A stretch of 64,000 nt of DNA from Rhodospirillaceae bacterium (GCA_018662005.1 JABJHA010000032.1:105856-169855); one strand, 5' to 3'. Positions 54,360-64,000 are shown, counted from the stretch's first letter. Translations and numbers: made by a program. Notes: a model not told the origin generated them from the letters alone.

Positions 54360-55352
54360 TTAGGGAGAAACGGGCGTCTGTTTTGGAAGGGGCATGCCGC
54401 GTTTCTCAAGGACACCGCGTAGGCGGTCAGGATAATCGGTAATAATACCATCGACCCCCATATCGATAAGGGCCTCCATACGATCTGTGTCGTTGACGGT
54501 CCAGACTTTGACCTTTAGCCCCAGGTCATGTGCCTGTTTGACCTTTTCGGCAGTCATTTCCGGATGGAATGCCGACCAGATTTGCCCCCCGGCCTTCTTC
54601 ACCATTTCCGGTACATTACCCGCGTAATTGTCAATGTCGTGTCCGGCTGTCCATGGGGAAGGGCCAGGTTTTCCCATGAGTAGGTTATCGTACCAATCCT
54701 GTTGAACGGTCAGGTAAGACGTAGGAATATTTGGCGCCTGGCGTTGTGTTTCCTGCAACGTGCGCCAGTCGAAGGACTGAATTGTCACACGAACGGAAAA
54801 TCCCTGTTGGTGAATAATTTTCAAAAGGGATGAAACGAATTCCCTCGGCTCCAGGAAAAGCTCCGGTTCCGTCGGTCGAAGTTTGGTTTCTATATTGAGT
54901 CGCACGTTTTCATTCCCGGATCGTCGGATAAGGTGCAAAACCTCTTCCAGTGTTGGAATGCGGGCTCCATCAACAGCGGTTTGATCTGAGAAGCGTTCGT
55001 GATAACGGGTTCCTGGTTTTACACGCCCGACATCAAATGACTTCAATTCCTTTAAAGTCAGGGATCGTATTCCCGGACCAGTTTCATCTAACCATTGACC
55101 GTCTTGATTGCGCGTAGTCTCCGGTTCAAGTCTGGGATTATGGGTAACGACGATCGCCCCATCGCTCGTCGCGCCGACATCGAGCTCGAGCGTATTGACG
55201 CCAATCGACAAGGCCTTGGCGAAGGATGCAAGAGTATTCTCCGGCATTAACCCCCGCGCACCACGATGGCCCTGAGAATCAAACCCGTTTGCCAAATCGG
55301 TCATGCCGAAAAATCCCAGTGCCATAAGTGTGGAAGAAAGTAACCAACGCAT
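54360..55352 (-). CDS. glpQ: Exported glycerophosphodiester phosphodiesterase
   Basis: 330 residues. A signal peptide (LLSSTLMALGFFGMTDLANG) implies a periplasmic enzyme. The GDPD motifs HRGARGLMPENTLASF (catalytic His and metal-binding Glu), LELDVGATSDGAIVVTHNP (second His) and the C-terminal VWTVNDTDRMEALIDMGVDGIITDYP are complete. It cleaves glycerophosphodiesters to glycerol-3-phosphate and an alcohol. It lies directly downstream of ugpC, so the product can be imported by the same operon. Confidence 0.92.
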   Translation of the reverse strand: MRWLLSSTLMALGFFGMTDLANGFDSQGHRGARGLMPENTLASFAKALSIGVNTLELDVGATSDGAIVVTHNPRLEPETTRNQDGQWLDETGPGIRSLTLKELKSFDVGRVKPGTRYHERFSDQTAVDGARIPTLEEVLHLIRRSGNENVRLNIETKLRPTEPELFLEPREFVSSLLKIIHQQGFSVRVTIQSFDWRTLQETQRQAPNIPTSYLTVQQDWYDNLLMGKPGPSPWTAGHDIDNYAGNVPEMVKKAGGQIWSAFHPEMTAEKVKQAHDLGLKVKVWTVNDTDRMEALIDMGVDGIITDYPDRLRGVLEKRGMPLPKQTPVSP

Positions 55353-55378
55353 ATTTCCTGTTCACCTTCTTGACGGTG

Positions 55379-56455
55379 TTATTCCACGCGCCTGTCATTG
55401 TCGGAGTCAAATACATGGATGTTTTTCGGATCAATCATCAAAGGTAGAACTTCACCCGGATCGACACTTCGCACGCCTTCCAGGCGAACGATCAAGTCCG
55501 AACTATCATTACCAAACGTCCCATGGACCAGCGTATCCGCACCCAGGTGCTCCACGACCTGTACCGTATATGACATCGTGTGATTTCCACTATCATCGAC
55601 AATCAGGTGTTCCGGGCGCATGCCGAAGGTAACCTGCTTGCCGGCATGGTTGTGAAAGGCATGGACAAGTTCATGGGATCCACCGCCGGGAAATTCGGCA
55701 TTTTTTCCATCAGCACTAATCATACCATCGAGAAAATTCATTGAGGGAGAGCCAATAAACCCGGCCACAAATTTTGTAGCTGGATGCTCGTATAGTTCAA
55801 TGGGTGTCCCCAACTGTTCAACATTGCCACCATTGAGCACCATAAGGCGGTGCCCCAGGGTCATTGCCTCGACCTGATCATGGGTCACATAAACGCTGGT
55901 GATACCCAGGCGCTCCTGAAGTTTCTTTATTTCAAGGCGCATTTGCACACGCAGTTTGGCATCCAGATTGGATAAGGGTTCATCGAATAAAAAGACGCTG
56001 GGTTCGCGAACAATGGCGCGCCCCATGGCGACACGCTGGCGCTGACCGCCACTAAGTTGTCGGGGAGAGCGGTTCAGATAATCACCTATTTCAAGAATTT
56101 CGGCAGCCTTATTGACCCGTTGCTCTATCACATCCTTTGGATGACCTGCGATTTTCAGGCCGTACGCCATGTTGTTAAAAACCGACATGTGCGGATAAAG
56201 TGCGTAATTTTGAAACACCATGGCAATGTCGCGCTGGGCAGGTTCCAAATCGTTAACGATACGATCACCAATGGAAATATTGCCACCGGTTACACTTTCC
56301 AGGCCCGCAATCATCCTTAGCAGGGTCGATTTCCCGCAGCCACTGGGGCCGACAATGACAACGAATTCACCATCACGGATATGCCAGTCGACACCGTGGA
56401 TAACCTCCGTTTCGTCGTAGGATTTACACACTTTTTCAAGCAGGATTTCGCTCAT
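55379..56455 (-). CDS. ugpC: sn-Glycerol-3-phosphate ABC transporter ATPase UgpC
   Basis: 358 residues. Walker [10 protein letters not shown] (near residue 37), signature [14 protein letters not shown], Walker [13 protein letters not shown] and a C-terminal TOBE domain with [10 protein letters not shown] place it in the MalK/UgpC family. It drives uptake through UgpA and UgpE. It is 21 bp after ugpE. Confidence 0.93.
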   Translation of the reverse strand: MSEILLEKVCKSYDETEVIHGVDWHIRDGEFVVIVGPSGCGKSTLLRMIAGLESVTGGNISIGDRIVNDLEPAQRDIAMVFQNYALYPHMSVFNNMAYGLKIAGHPKDVIEQRVNKAAEILEIGDYLNRSPRQLSGGQRQRVAMGRAIVREPSVFLFDEPLSNLDAKLRVQMRLEIKKLQERLGITSVYVTHDQVEAMTLGHRLMVLNGGNVEQLGTPIELYEHPATKFVAGFIGSPSMNFLDGMISADGKNAEFPGGGSHELVHAFHNHAGKQVTFGMRPEHLIVDDSGNHTMSYTVQVVEHLGADTLVHGTFGNDSSDLIVRLEGVRSVDPGEVLPLMIDPKNIHVFDSDNDRRVE

Positions 56456-56476
56456 GGTTAAAGTTCCATTCTCGGT

Positions 56477-57325
56477 TTATTTCTCGGTTTCGGTCAGGCC
56501 TTTAACAAACAGGCGCTGCATGAATACGACGACGGCTATCGGCGGCAACATGGCCAAAAGGGATGTCATCATGATCAGGTGCCAGTCCGGGGACCGTTCG
56601 GCCGTCTGCAGCATTTGCTTGATGCCGATGACAATGGTGTACATGTCCTGATCCGTGGTTATCAAAAGCGGCCACAGGTACTGGTTCCAGCCATAGATGA
56701 ACAAGATGACGAACAAAGCCGCGATGTTGGTGCGCGACAGCGGCAGCAGAATGTCTATGAAGAAACGCATAGGCCCTGCGCCGTCGATGCGTGCGGCTTC
56801 CAGCAATTCATCGGGAATGGTCAGGAACACCTGACGGAACATGAAAGTTGCGGTCGCCGAGGCGATCAACGGAATGCTTAGTCCCCAGTAGGTATTGAGC
56901 ATGCCAAGATTGGCGACAACCTCAAAGGTCGGAAGGATACGCACCTCGACCGGCAGCATCAGGGTGATGAAAATCATCCAGAAGAAACCCATACGGAAGG
57001 GAAATTTGAAATAAACGATGGCGAACGCCGATAAAAGTGAAATGGCGATCTTTCCCAGTGAGATCATCAACGCCATAATCAGGCTGTTGACCAGCATGAA
57101 ACCCACCGGCGGCAGGCCTGCGCCCTCAACCCCGCCCAACAGGGTCGTCTTCAAATTAATAAAGAATTGATCTCCCGGCAGAAGAGGCAACGGAATTTGA
57201 ACCATGCGCAAGGCATCGTGTGTGGATGCAACAAAGGTTATCCAGATCGGAAACGCGATAATCGCGACGCCAAAGATTAAAACGAGGTGAGAAATAAAGG
57301 TGACAAAGGGACGATGCTCGATCAT
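56477..57325 (-). CDS. ugpE: Glycerol-3-phosphate ABC permease UgpE
   Basis: 282 residues with six membrane helices. The EAA loop reads ELLEAARIDGAGPMRFFIDILLPLSRTN (near residues 185-212), the contact with the ATPase. It starts within the ugpA stop codon (TGATG-type overlap). It forms the membrane channel with UgpA. Confidence 0.93.
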   Translation of the reverse strand: MIEHRPFVTFISHLVLIFGVAIIAFPIWITFVASTHDALRMVQIPLPLLPGDQFFINLKTTLLGGVEGAGLPPVGFMLVNSLIMALMISLGKIAISLLSAFAIVYFKFPFRMGFFWMIFITLMLPVEVRILPTFEVVANLGMLNTYWGLSIPLIASATATFMFRQVFLTIPDELLEAARIDGAGPMRFFIDILLPLSRTNIAALFVILFIYGWNQYLWPLLITTDQDMYTIVIGIKQMLQTAERSPDWHLIMMTSLLAMLPPIAVVVFMQRLFVKGLTETEK

Positions 57326-58206
57326 CAGTACGCAACCCTCTTTTCAACGTAGCGGAACTGAATCACGGTCAGGACAATAACAATCGCCATAAGAATGACC
57401 GATTGGGCCGCCGAACCACCGAGATCAAGGCCGATAAAGCCGTCATTAAAGACCTTGTAGATCAATATCTCGGTGGCCTTGGCTGGCCCCCCCCGGGTAA
57501 CGACGTGGATAATGCCGAAGGTCTCGAAAAACGCATAGACGATGTTCATGACCAACAAGAAGAAGGTTGTCGGTGAAATCAGCGGGAAAATAATAGTAAA
57601 GAATCGTCGTACCGGGCCTGCCCCGTCGATGGCTGCGGCCTCGATCAGGGATTTCGGAATGGACTGCATAGCGGCCAGGAAAAACAGGAAATTATAGGCC
57701 ACCTGTTTCCATGCCGATGCAATGATCACCAGAAACATTGCTTCCGTACCATTGAGCTTGTGATTCCATTCATAGCCAAAGGCGCCCAGCATATAAGTGA
57801 AGATGCCGAGTGTCGGGTCGAACATGAAAACCCACAATGCGCCGGAAAGGACAGGAGCAACGGCGTAGGGCCAAATCAGTAAGGTGCGGTAAGTCGTCGC
57901 CCCCTTGATCACCCGATCCGCCATCGCCGCCAGAACAAGTGCGAAAGACATCGACAGGAAGGCTACAGAAAATGAAAAGAAGATCGTTCGCTTGAAAGTA
58001 TCCAGATAGAGTTCATCATCAAAAAGTTCGATGAAGTTATCAAACCAGACAAATTCAGTACTGAGCCCAAAGGCATCTTCAACCAAAAGCGACTGGTATA
58101 ATGCCTGACTTGCCGGCCATATGAAAAAAACCACCGTAATGATTATTTGTGGCGCAACGAGTAAGAACGGCAATACTGATGGTCCAAAATGGACACGTTT
58201 AAGCAT
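57325..58206 (-). CDS. ugpA: Glycerol-3-phosphate ABC permease UgpA
   Basis: 293 residues with six membrane helices. The EAA loop [28 protein letters not shown] is visible near residues 190-215. The N-terminus [32 protein letters not shown] is typical of UgpA/MalF-type permeases (about residues 9-40). It lies between ugpB and ugpE in the operon. Confidence 0.93.
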   Translation of the reverse strand: MLKRVHFGPSVLPFLLVAPQIIITVVFFIWPASQALYQSLLVEDAFGLSTEFVWFDNFIELFDDELYLDTFKRTIFFSFSVAFLSMSFALVLAAMADRVIKGATTYRTLLIWPYAVAPVLSGALWVFMFDPTLGIFTYMLGAFGYEWNHKLNGTEAMFLVIIASAWKQVAYNFLFFLAAMQSIPKSLIEAAAIDGAGPVRRFFTIIFPLISPTTFFLLVMNIVYAFFETFGIIHVVTRGGPAKATEILIYKVFNDGFIGLDLGGSAAQSVILMAIVIVLTVIQFRYVEKRVAY

Positions 58207-58287
58207 GTCTATAAAGCCCTGTATCCGTCAACACCCCCCGGTTTCCATACTATTGGAAAACCGGAGGGATGCTAACTTGGGGAGATA

Positions 58288-59601
58288 TTAATTGTTGGCT
58301 TTTTCAAATTTACGAAGCAGCTTGTTGCCCCGTTCAGCGGCATCGTCAAGACCTTGACTCGCCGTTTTGGATCCATTCCAGATCGCTTCCATCTCTTCGT
58401 TGATGATGTCCCTGATCTGAACAAAGCTGCCAAAACGCAATCCACGGGAATTGGCCGTAGGAGCATTCAGGCTAAGCTGCTTGATGGCCGTGTCTGTGCC
58501 AGGGTTGCTGTTATAGAAGCCCTGCTTTTTTGAAAGCTCGTAGGCCGCCTTGGTAATTGGCACGTATCCCGTTTCCTGATGCCACCAGGCTTGAACTTCG
58601 GGCGAGGACAAATAAGTCATGAACTTGGCGACGCCTTTGTAATCGCCTTTGTCGTGACCTTTAAGGACCCACAGGGTTGCACCACCGATGATCGAGTTCT
58701 GCGGTTTGCTTGCGGCTTTTGTATCAAGGGGCAACATGCTCTGGCCGAAGGCAAACTTGGCCTGTTTTTTAATGCTGCCATAATAGGCCGATGAATTCAT
58801 CCACATGCCGCACTCGCCATTAGCATACATGGGAAGGCTGTCGCCACGCGGTCCACCGTAAGTGAACAACTTGTCCTTGGACCAACTGGCAACGTCGCCA
58901 ATTATATTTTTGACCTTGTCATTATTAAACGTGAATTCGGTATCCAGGCCGCCAAAGCCGTTCTCATTGGTGCCGATTGGCAGGTTATGCCAGGTGCTGT
59001 AGTTCTCAATCATGACCCAGGACTGATAGCCAAACGAGAAACCGCATTTGTAACCGGCCGCGACGAGTTTCTCCGAAGCGCTTTTCATGTCGCTCCAGGT
59101 TTTGGGAACTGACGTGACCCCCGCCTTTTTGAAAGCGTCCTTGTTGTACCACAACACAGGAGTTGAACTGTTAAATGGCATGGAAAGAAGATCGCCATTG
59201 GGTGTCTGATAATAACTGATCACTGCTGGCAGATAGTCAGATTTATCAAATGGTTCGCCGGCGTCCTTCATGACCTGTTCGACCGGATAGACGGCGCCCT
59301 TGGCGGCCATCATGGTCGCGGTGCCGACTTCAAACACCTGTACGATGTGGGGCTGCTGTTTGGCCCTGAAGGCAGCGACGGCGGCGGTCATGGTTTCGGT
59401 GTAATTGCCCTTGTAGGCGGGCAGGACCTTGTATTCGGATTGGGTTGCATTGAAATCATTGGCAATTTTGTTGACGCGTTCACCGTTGACACCGCCCATA
59501 GCGTGCCACCATTGGATTTCTGTAGCGGCGAATGCTGAAGCCGATACGCTGACGCCGACGATGGCTGTAAGCACACCAAGAATTTTCTTTTTAAAAGTCA
59601 T
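58288..59601 (-). CDS. ugpB: Glycerol-3-phosphate-binding protein UgpB
   Basis: 437 residues with a signal peptide (ILGVLTAIVGVSVSASAFA, cleavage near residue 25). Strong UgpB features are EIQWWHAMGGVNGERVNKIA, YKGNYTETMTAAVAAFR, FEVGTATMMAAKGAVYPV and the C-terminal AERGNKLLRKFEK. It captures glycerol-3-phosphate or glycerophosphodiesters in the periplasm and delivers them to UgpAE. GGGAG precedes the ATG. It is the first gene of the ugp operon and is divergent from the LysR gene. Confidence 0.95.
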   Translation of the reverse strand: MTFKKKILGVLTAIVGVSVSASAFAATEIQWWHAMGGVNGERVNKIANDFNATQSEYKVLPAYKGNYTETMTAAVAAFRAKQQPHIVQVFEVGTATMMAAKGAVYPVEQVMKDAGEPFDKSDYLPAVISYYQTPNGDLLSMPFNSSTPVLWYNKDAFKKAGVTSVPKTWSDMKSASEKLVAAGYKCGFSFGYQSWVMIENYSTWHNLPIGTNENGFGGLDTEFTFNNDKVKNIIGDVASWSKDKLFTYGGPRGDSLPMYANGECGMWMNSSAYYGSIKKQAKFAFGQSMLPLDTKAASKPQNSIIGGATLWVLKGHDKGDYKGVAKFMTYLSSPEVQAWWHQETGYVPITKAAYELSKKQGFYNSNPGTDTAIKQLSLNAPTANSRGLRFGSFVQIRDIINEEMEAIWNGSKTASQGLDDAAERGNKLLRKFEKANN

Positions 59602-59749
59602 GAAACATCTCCCTGCAAATAGAAGGCTGCGGATATATAAGCCCCCGGATTAGATTGTTTGTTGTTCGAATGAGCTTAGGCCCAGGCACCTTGGGCTCCC
59701 AGAGAAATATGGCTTCACCATCCGAACAGAAAATATTCTAATGAAAACA

Positions 59750-59804
59750 TATCATAATGCAAAGTAAAAAACTGTGGATTAAATATAACAGTATATTATG
59801 ATAC
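59750..59804. promoter_or_regulatory. AT-rich ugpB-lysR intergenic region with inverted repeats
   Basis: TATCATAAT (59750-59758) and ATTATGATA (59795-59803) are inverted 9-bp arms spaced 36 bp. The right half is itself an imperfect palindrome GTATATTATGATAC (59791-59804). LysR proteins bind such T-N11-A-like sites in divergent promoters. The gap 59602-59837 has no gene. Confidence 0.5.
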
Positions 59805-59837
59805 GTATTATCCCATACATTTTGGAATTGCCAAATC

Positions 59838-60731
59838 ATGCCTCTGCCATTACGCCAACTTGAAGCATTCCATGCGGTGGTCGCCAACGGCAACATGACC
59901 AAAGCGGCTAAATTCCTTGAAATTTCCCAACCGGCGGTCAGTCGGCTTGTCGCCACACTGGAAGAAAGTCTCGGTTTCCCGCTGTTCCAGCGACTGTCCG
60001 GCAGGTTGCGCCCGACACCGGAAGCCCGGGTCATTTTTGACGAGGTCGAAAAGGCACTTGCAAACCTGAATCATATTTCCCGACTGACGGAAAATATTCA
60101 GGATAAAAAGACCGGCCACTTGCGGGTCGCCTGTTTGCCGGGCTTTGCAACGTCGCTGCTGCCAAGGGTGTTGGCGCGCTTTTTGAACGAAAGGCCCGGA
60201 CTGACTCTGACTTTGGAACCCCGGGCGCCAGAAAGGATTCAGGAGTGGATATCGGCGCAACAATTTGATGTCGGTATTTCGGAACAATTTGAGGACAATC
60301 CGTCTATTGAGTCCGAAGCGATTCAGATACGAACCGTCTTTGTTGCACCCGAAGGCCATCCGTTGGCAAAGAAGAAATTTGTCACGCCGAAGGATCTCGA
60401 TGGGTTGCCAATGATTCATAATAATCGGGACCATGCCATTTTTGGTGCTTTGCAACAGGCTTTTAATTCAGCGGGTGCGGAACTAAATGGGGTGGTGGAA
60501 AGCAGGCAGTTTGCCCCGGCCTGCATAATGGTTGTTGAAGGTTACGGGGTATCCGTCGTTAGTGAGATTGATGCCCGTGAGTATGAGAATGAAGGATTGG
60601 TCATCCGGCCCTTCAAGCCAAACATCCCGTTTCAGATCAATATTCTTTACCCGGCTTTCATGCCACGCTCATTGGCGACAATTGAATTTGTCGAGGCTTT
60701 CAAGAAAAGCCTTGAGCCGTTTCGTCTGTAA
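59838..60731 (+). CDS. LysR family regulator of the glycerophosphate genes
   Basis: 297 residues. The N-terminal winged helix-turn-helix (RQLEAFHAVVANGNMTKAAKF, then SQPAVSRLVATLEESLGFPLF) and a two-lobed effector domain (about 90-295) are clear. It is divergent from ugpB and 9 bp upstream of glpD, so it probably controls both. The effector is unknown; glycerol-3-phosphate is a reasonable guess. Confidence 0.9.
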   Translation: MPLPLRQLEAFHAVVANGNMTKAAKFLEISQPAVSRLVATLEESLGFPLFQRLSGRLRPTPEARVIFDEVEKALANLNHISRLTENIQDKKTGHLRVACLPGFATSLLPRVLARFLNERPGLTLTLEPRAPERIQEWISAQQFDVGISEQFEDNPSIESEAIQIRTVFVAPEGHPLAKKKFVTPKDLDGLPMIHNNRDHAIFGALQQAFNSAGAELNGVVESRQFAPACIMVVEGYGVSVVSEIDAREYENEGLVIRPFKPNIPFQINILYPAFMPRSLATIEFVEAFKKSLEPFRL

Positions 60732-60740
60732 TTTTCAGCC

Positions 60741-62279
60741 ATGATATCGAATCCCCAACCCTTTGATCTCCTTGTTATCGGTGGCGGCATTAATGGTGCT
60801 GGCATCGCCTGCGACGCGGCCGGAAGAGGCCTGTCAGTCTGTTTGTGCGAACAAAATGATCTGGCCAGCGCGACATCTTCTGCCAGTAGCAAATTGATCC
60901 ATGGCGGGCTGCGTTATTTGGAACACTATGAGTTTCGATTGGTTCGCGAAGCCTTGGGCGAACGCGAAGTTATGCTGTCGAAAGCCCCCCATATCATCAA
61001 GCCCATGCGTTTTGTACTACCCCATCACAATCAGGTCAGGCCTGCCTGGTTAGTGCGTTTGGGACTCTTCCTGTACGATCATCTGGCGGCCCACCCCCGG
61101 CTTCCAAATTGCAGCAGCATTGATCTTTCCCACAATCCCGCTGGTGCCCCATTACGTGACAACATTCGCAAGGGCCATGTTTATTCAGATTGCTGGGTTG
61201 ACGATGCCCGTCTGGTCGTTCTCAACGCCATGCAGGCTGCTGAAAAAGGCGCCATCATCCAGCCCCGGACAAAACTGACAAAGGCCCAACGCAAAGGGGA
61301 CCTGTGGGAAGCCCGACTTACCGATACGACAACCGGAGAGGAAAAGACAGTCGTGGCACGTTGTCTGGTCAATGCTGCCGGCCCTTGGGTTCAGGATGTC
61401 CTTGATCACGCTCTGGGAATATCAGGCGATGGCGGTATCCAACTCATTAAGGGAAGTCACATCGTCGTCCCCAAGATTCACGACGGAAACCATGCCTATA
61501 TTCTTCAGAATGAGGACCGCAGGGTCATTTTCGTCATTCCCTATGAAGGCGATTTCTCGCTCATTGGCACGACGGATATCCCTGTTGAAGACGGTCCGGC
61601 CAAGCCGAGCGTGGACGACGAGGAAGTCACCTACTTATGCGAAAGCGTCAACGCCTACTTTGACAAAACGATTTCTCCCGACGACGTGGTGTGGACCTAT
61701 TCCGGCATACGCCCGCTTTACGACGACAATCAGAAAAATCCCTCCAGGGTGACGCGTGAATACGTCCTTGATTTAAATGCCCAAAATGGAGAAGCACCGT
61801 TGTTGTCCGTCTTCGGGGGGAAAATCACTACGTACCGCCGCTTGGCCGAACAGGTAATGGAAAAACTGGCCCCATATTTTCCCGGGATGGGAAAGCCCTG
61901 GACGGAAGCTTTGCCCCTCCCGGGGGGTGGTATCCCCGAAGGTGATTTTGAGACTTTCGTGTCGACTGTTTACAATAAATATCCCATGCTTGAGGGCGAA
62001 TTTCTGCGCCGAATGGGGCGTCGTCATGGCGCAATGATTTTCACGGTTCTTGGCAACGCCACGACTCCCGAAGACCTTGGTGAAGACTTTGGTGGTGGAT
62101 TATGTCAACGAGAGGTAGATTATCTGATCGCCAATGAATGGGCGCAAACGACGGATGACGTATTGTGGCGTCGAACAAAATGCGGCCTGCACATGAGTGA
62201 AAATGATCGTCAGAAGGTTGACGAATACGTGATGGAAAAATCGATAAAACAGAAACCAAAAAAACATGACTGCACCTGA
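60741..62279 (+). CDS. glpD: Aerobic glycerol-3-phosphate dehydrogenase
   Basis: 512 residues. The FAD-binding motif VIGGGINGAGIACDAAGRG opens the protein, followed by SASSKLIHGGLRYLEHYEF, and the C-terminal cap domain carries ALPLPGGGIPEGDFETFV. GlpD oxidises glycerol-3-phosphate to dihydroxyacetone phosphate at the membrane and reduces quinone. It completes the uptake pathway encoded divergently. Its 3' end overlaps the amidase gene by 14 bp. Confidence 0.95.
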   Translation: MISNPQPFDLLVIGGGINGAGIACDAAGRGLSVCLCEQNDLASATSSASSKLIHGGLRYLEHYEFRLVREALGEREVMLSKAPHIIKPMRFVLPHHNQVRPAWLVRLGLFLYDHLAAHPRLPNCSSIDLSHNPAGAPLRDNIRKGHVYSDCWVDDARLVVLNAMQAAEKGAIIQPRTKLTKAQRKGDLWEARLTDTTTGEEKTVVARCLVNAAGPWVQDVLDHALGISGDGGIQLIKGSHIVVPKIHDGNHAYILQNEDRRVIFVIPYEGDFSLIGTTDIPVEDGPAKPSVDDEEVTYLCESVNAYFDKTISPDDVVWTYSGIRPLYDDNQKNPSRVTREYVLDLNAQNGEAPLLSVFGGKITTYRRLAEQVMEKLAPYFPGMGKPWTEALPLPGGGIPEGDFETFVSTVYNKYPMLEGEFLRRMGRRHGAMIFTVLGNATTPEDLGEDFGGGLCQREVDYLIANEWAQTTDDVLWRRTKCGLHMSENDRQKVDEYVMEKSIKQKPKKHDCT

Positions 62280-63669
62280 TAATCTTCATTTTCTGTCCGC
62301 CAAAGAATTAACGCATCACTATGCCAGTGGTGAATTATCCCCCGTTGACGTAACCAAAGCAGTGTTTGAGCGGATTGAAAGCGATGGCGCGAATTACAAT
62401 GCTTTTTGCCTGATCGATCCTGAAAGTGCTTTGGCATCGGCGCGACAGTCCGAACAACGGTGGCACCGGGGAGAACCATGTGGTCTGGTCGATGGCATCC
62501 CGACAACAATAAAAGATTTGGTGCTGACCAAGGGTTGGCCGACACTAAGGGGCAGCCGAACAACGGATCCTTCCGGGCCATGGGAAGAAGACGCCCCATC
62601 GGTCGATAAATTGCGCAAACACGGGGCTGTCATTCTTGGCAAGACGACAACTCCCGAATTTGGTTCCAAAGGCGTCACCGAAAATCTCCTTACAGGCTCG
62701 ACCAAGAACGCCTGGAATACATTGCGGACCTCTGGCGGTAGCAGCGGTGGAGCCGGTACGGCGGCAGCCCGCGGTTACGGCGTGCTTCACATTGGCACCG
62801 ATGGCGCGGGCTCCGTGCGAATTCCGGCATCCTTCGGCGGCGTTTTTGGGTTGAAGCCAACCTTCGGCCGGGTCCCCGTTTTCCCTCCCAGTCCACTGGG
62901 AACAGTTTCGCATGTTGGTCCCGTGACGCGCTCAGTTGATGATGCCGCGCGTATGATGAGCGTCATGACAGAACCCGATGAGCGTGATTGGCACGCACTT
63001 CCCTACAATGCTTGCGCCTACCACGAAGAACTTGAAAAATCACTGGACGGAATAACCATCGCCTATTCCAAAGACCTGGGTTTCGCCGATGTAGACCCGC
63101 AAGTCGCCAGCGCTTGTCAAAAGGCCGTCAAACGGTTTGAAGAAGTCGGCGCACAGGTTGAGGAAATCGACGGTCCCCTTGATGAAGACCCTGTCTGGAT
63201 AACAGACCGACTGTGGTTCGCCGCATTCTTGAGAATCACCGAAACCCTGAATGAGGATCAAATTGCGCTCATGGATCCGCTGCTCATCGATATGCTTGAG
63301 CGGGCGAGGGCGATGAATGTTTTTGAATTGTTGGATGCGCACAGGGCGAGAGAAGACATGGCATTGAAGTTGTGCAACGTGCACAGGAAATACGACCTGC
63401 TGGTCACGCCGACAATGCCGATAACTGCTTTCGAGGCGGGTCCATACAATCCGTGGAATAGCCATAAACCCGAGGACTGGATCAGGTGGTCCTCCTTCAC
63501 CTATCCGTTCAACCTTTCGCAACAACCCGCATCAAGCTGCCCCTGCGGTTTCGATGATGATGGCCTGCCTGTCGGGCTGCAAATCGTTGGTCCCAAGTAC
63601 GCCGATCATCTTGTATTGCAAGGGTCAAAGGCATTTGAAAAGCTGGCGCCTTTTCAACTTCCTCCTTGA
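62266..63669 (+). CDS. Amidase signature family enzyme
   Basis: 467 residues. The Ser-cisSer-Lys triad is visible: Lys in TTIKDLVLTKG (near residue 86), the Gly/Ser-rich GGSSGGAGTAAARGYG (near residues 159-174) with cis-Ser, and nucleophile Ser in GTDGAGSVRIPAS. The C-terminus has PFNLSQQPASSCPCGFDDDGLPVGLQIVG. The substrate is unknown; this subgroup resembles 6-aminohexanoate- or acylamide-type amidases. Co-transcription with glpD is likely because the genes overlap by 14 bp. Confidence 0.88.
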   Translation: MTAPDNLHFLSAKELTHHYASGELSPVDVTKAVFERIESDGANYNAFCLIDPESALASARQSEQRWHRGEPCGLVDGIPTTIKDLVLTKGWPTLRGSRTTDPSGPWEEDAPSVDKLRKHGAVILGKTTTPEFGSKGVTENLLTGSTKNAWNTLRTSGGSSGGAGTAAARGYGVLHIGTDGAGSVRIPASFGGVFGLKPTFGRVPVFPPSPLGTVSHVGPVTRSVDDAARMMSVMTEPDERDWHALPYNACAYHEELEKSLDGITIAYSKDLGFADVDPQVASACQKAVKRFEEVGAQVEEIDGPLDEDPVWITDRLWFAAFLRITETLNEDQIALMDPLLIDMLERARAMNVFELLDAHRAREDMALKLCNVHRKYDLLVTPTMPITAFEAGPYNPWNSHKPEDWIRWSSFTYPFNLSQQPASSCPCGFDDDGLPVGLQIVGPKYADHLVLQGSKAFEKLAPFQLPP

Positions 63670-63736
63670 TGACGATGACATATCGACAAAGGGCAGTGGC
63701 TCTGCTATATCGCTGCCTCCCCTCAATGGGAGCAGG

Positions 63737-63812
<76 letters not shown>

Positions 63813-63815
63813 AAT

Positions 63816-63857
63816 AAACCCTTGATTTCATTAGTGAAATCAGGGGTTTTCTTTTTG
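63816..63857 (+). terminator. Intrinsic terminator after tRNA-Lys
   Basis: A 15-bp stem (63816-63830 with 63835-63849, one G-U) around a TTAG loop is followed by a T-rich run. The remaining 140 bp to the window end show no recognisable gene. Confidence 0.9.
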
Positions 63858-64000
63858 TTCTTTCCGAATTTATTGCGGCGGTTTGCAGCCGGTTTGCAAA
63901 AACCGTTCATTTTGTGTTCTCTTAGCGAAGGATTTTTAGGGGTTGATAGCGTTGAGACATGAGTATTTCACTATGAAATGAGGTTGAAATACGGATGTCC

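Noticed and set aside
63813..64000. tRNA 3' end as an integration site for a mobile element
   Set aside because: No integrase and no direct repeat of the tRNA end is visible within the window; the downstream DNA cannot be seen.

Overview
The window reads as one contiguous stretch of a Rhodospirillales-like alphaproteobacterial chromosome of moderately high GC. The pointers are a circularly permuted (two-piece) tmRNA gene, an alpha-type SspB, the 41-residue single-cysteine L36, and the order thyA-folA ... hflK-hflC-DUF2065-degP-type protease. No phage, insertion sequence, transposase or CRISPR array was found. Coding density is high, and many genes overlap by 1-4 bases in operons.

Layout. 1-2.7 kb: 3' end of an MFS transporter, a hemerythrin-like protein, a methyltransferase and rpmJ. 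2.8-8.2 kb: a tight operon of glycolate oxidase genes (glcDEF) plus a second FAD-linked 2-hydroxyacid dehydrogenase. 8.3-14.3 kb: a large AsmA-like protein, a hydrolase/ribbon-helix-helix pair and a membrane PAS histidine kinase. 14.3-18.2 kb: ssrA, sspB and class I fumarase on the minus strand, back to back with thyA-folA. 18.2-22.4 kb: a secreted FecR/RTX protein, CheZ and a stand-alone receiver protein. 22.4-29.3 kb: Mrp ATPase, HflKC, DUF2065, HtrA-type protease and a U32 tRNA-hydroxylation protein. 29.3-37.2 kb: transporters, a Tat-exported aldo/keto reductase, TrpB2, a TetR/nitroreductase pair and miaA. 37.3-47.4 kb: branched-chain amino acid synthesis (ilvB, ilvN, ilvC, leuA), interrupted at 40.8-45.9 kb by an accessory segment. 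That segment holds a HEPN-like protein, small orphans, a HigBA-type toxin-antitoxin pair, two Cys-rich proteins and repeats. 47.7-53.5 kb: the rod-shape operon mreBCD-mrdA-mrdB. 53.5-63.7 kb: a glycerophosphodiester/glycerol-3-phosphate module (metallophosphoesterase, GDPD, ugpCEAB, and divergent LysR, glpD and amidase genes). 63.7 kb: tRNA-Lys.

Functional links. tmRNA lies directly upstream of its proteolysis adaptor SspB. ilvBNC and leuA supply valine and leucine. The ugp block joins periplasmic cleavage, uptake and oxidation of glycerol-3-phosphate.

Most unusual. Two near-identical elements of about 137 bp, each made of two hairpins and bounded by CTAG at both ends, lie in opposite orientation on the two sides of mreB. 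Each one supplies the TAG stop codon of the gene it follows. Paired substitutions between the copies preserve the stems. A related double-hairpin element separates ilvN from ilvC. Other points worth checking are an intrinsic-terminator-like hairpin only 21 nt before mreB, an 18-bp tandem duplication at the sspB/fumarase junction, a possible leucine leader peptide before leuA, a hemerythrin lacking one canonical His ligand, and a HEPN-like gene between inverted REP-like palindromes. All assignments come from reading the sequence; no database search was run.
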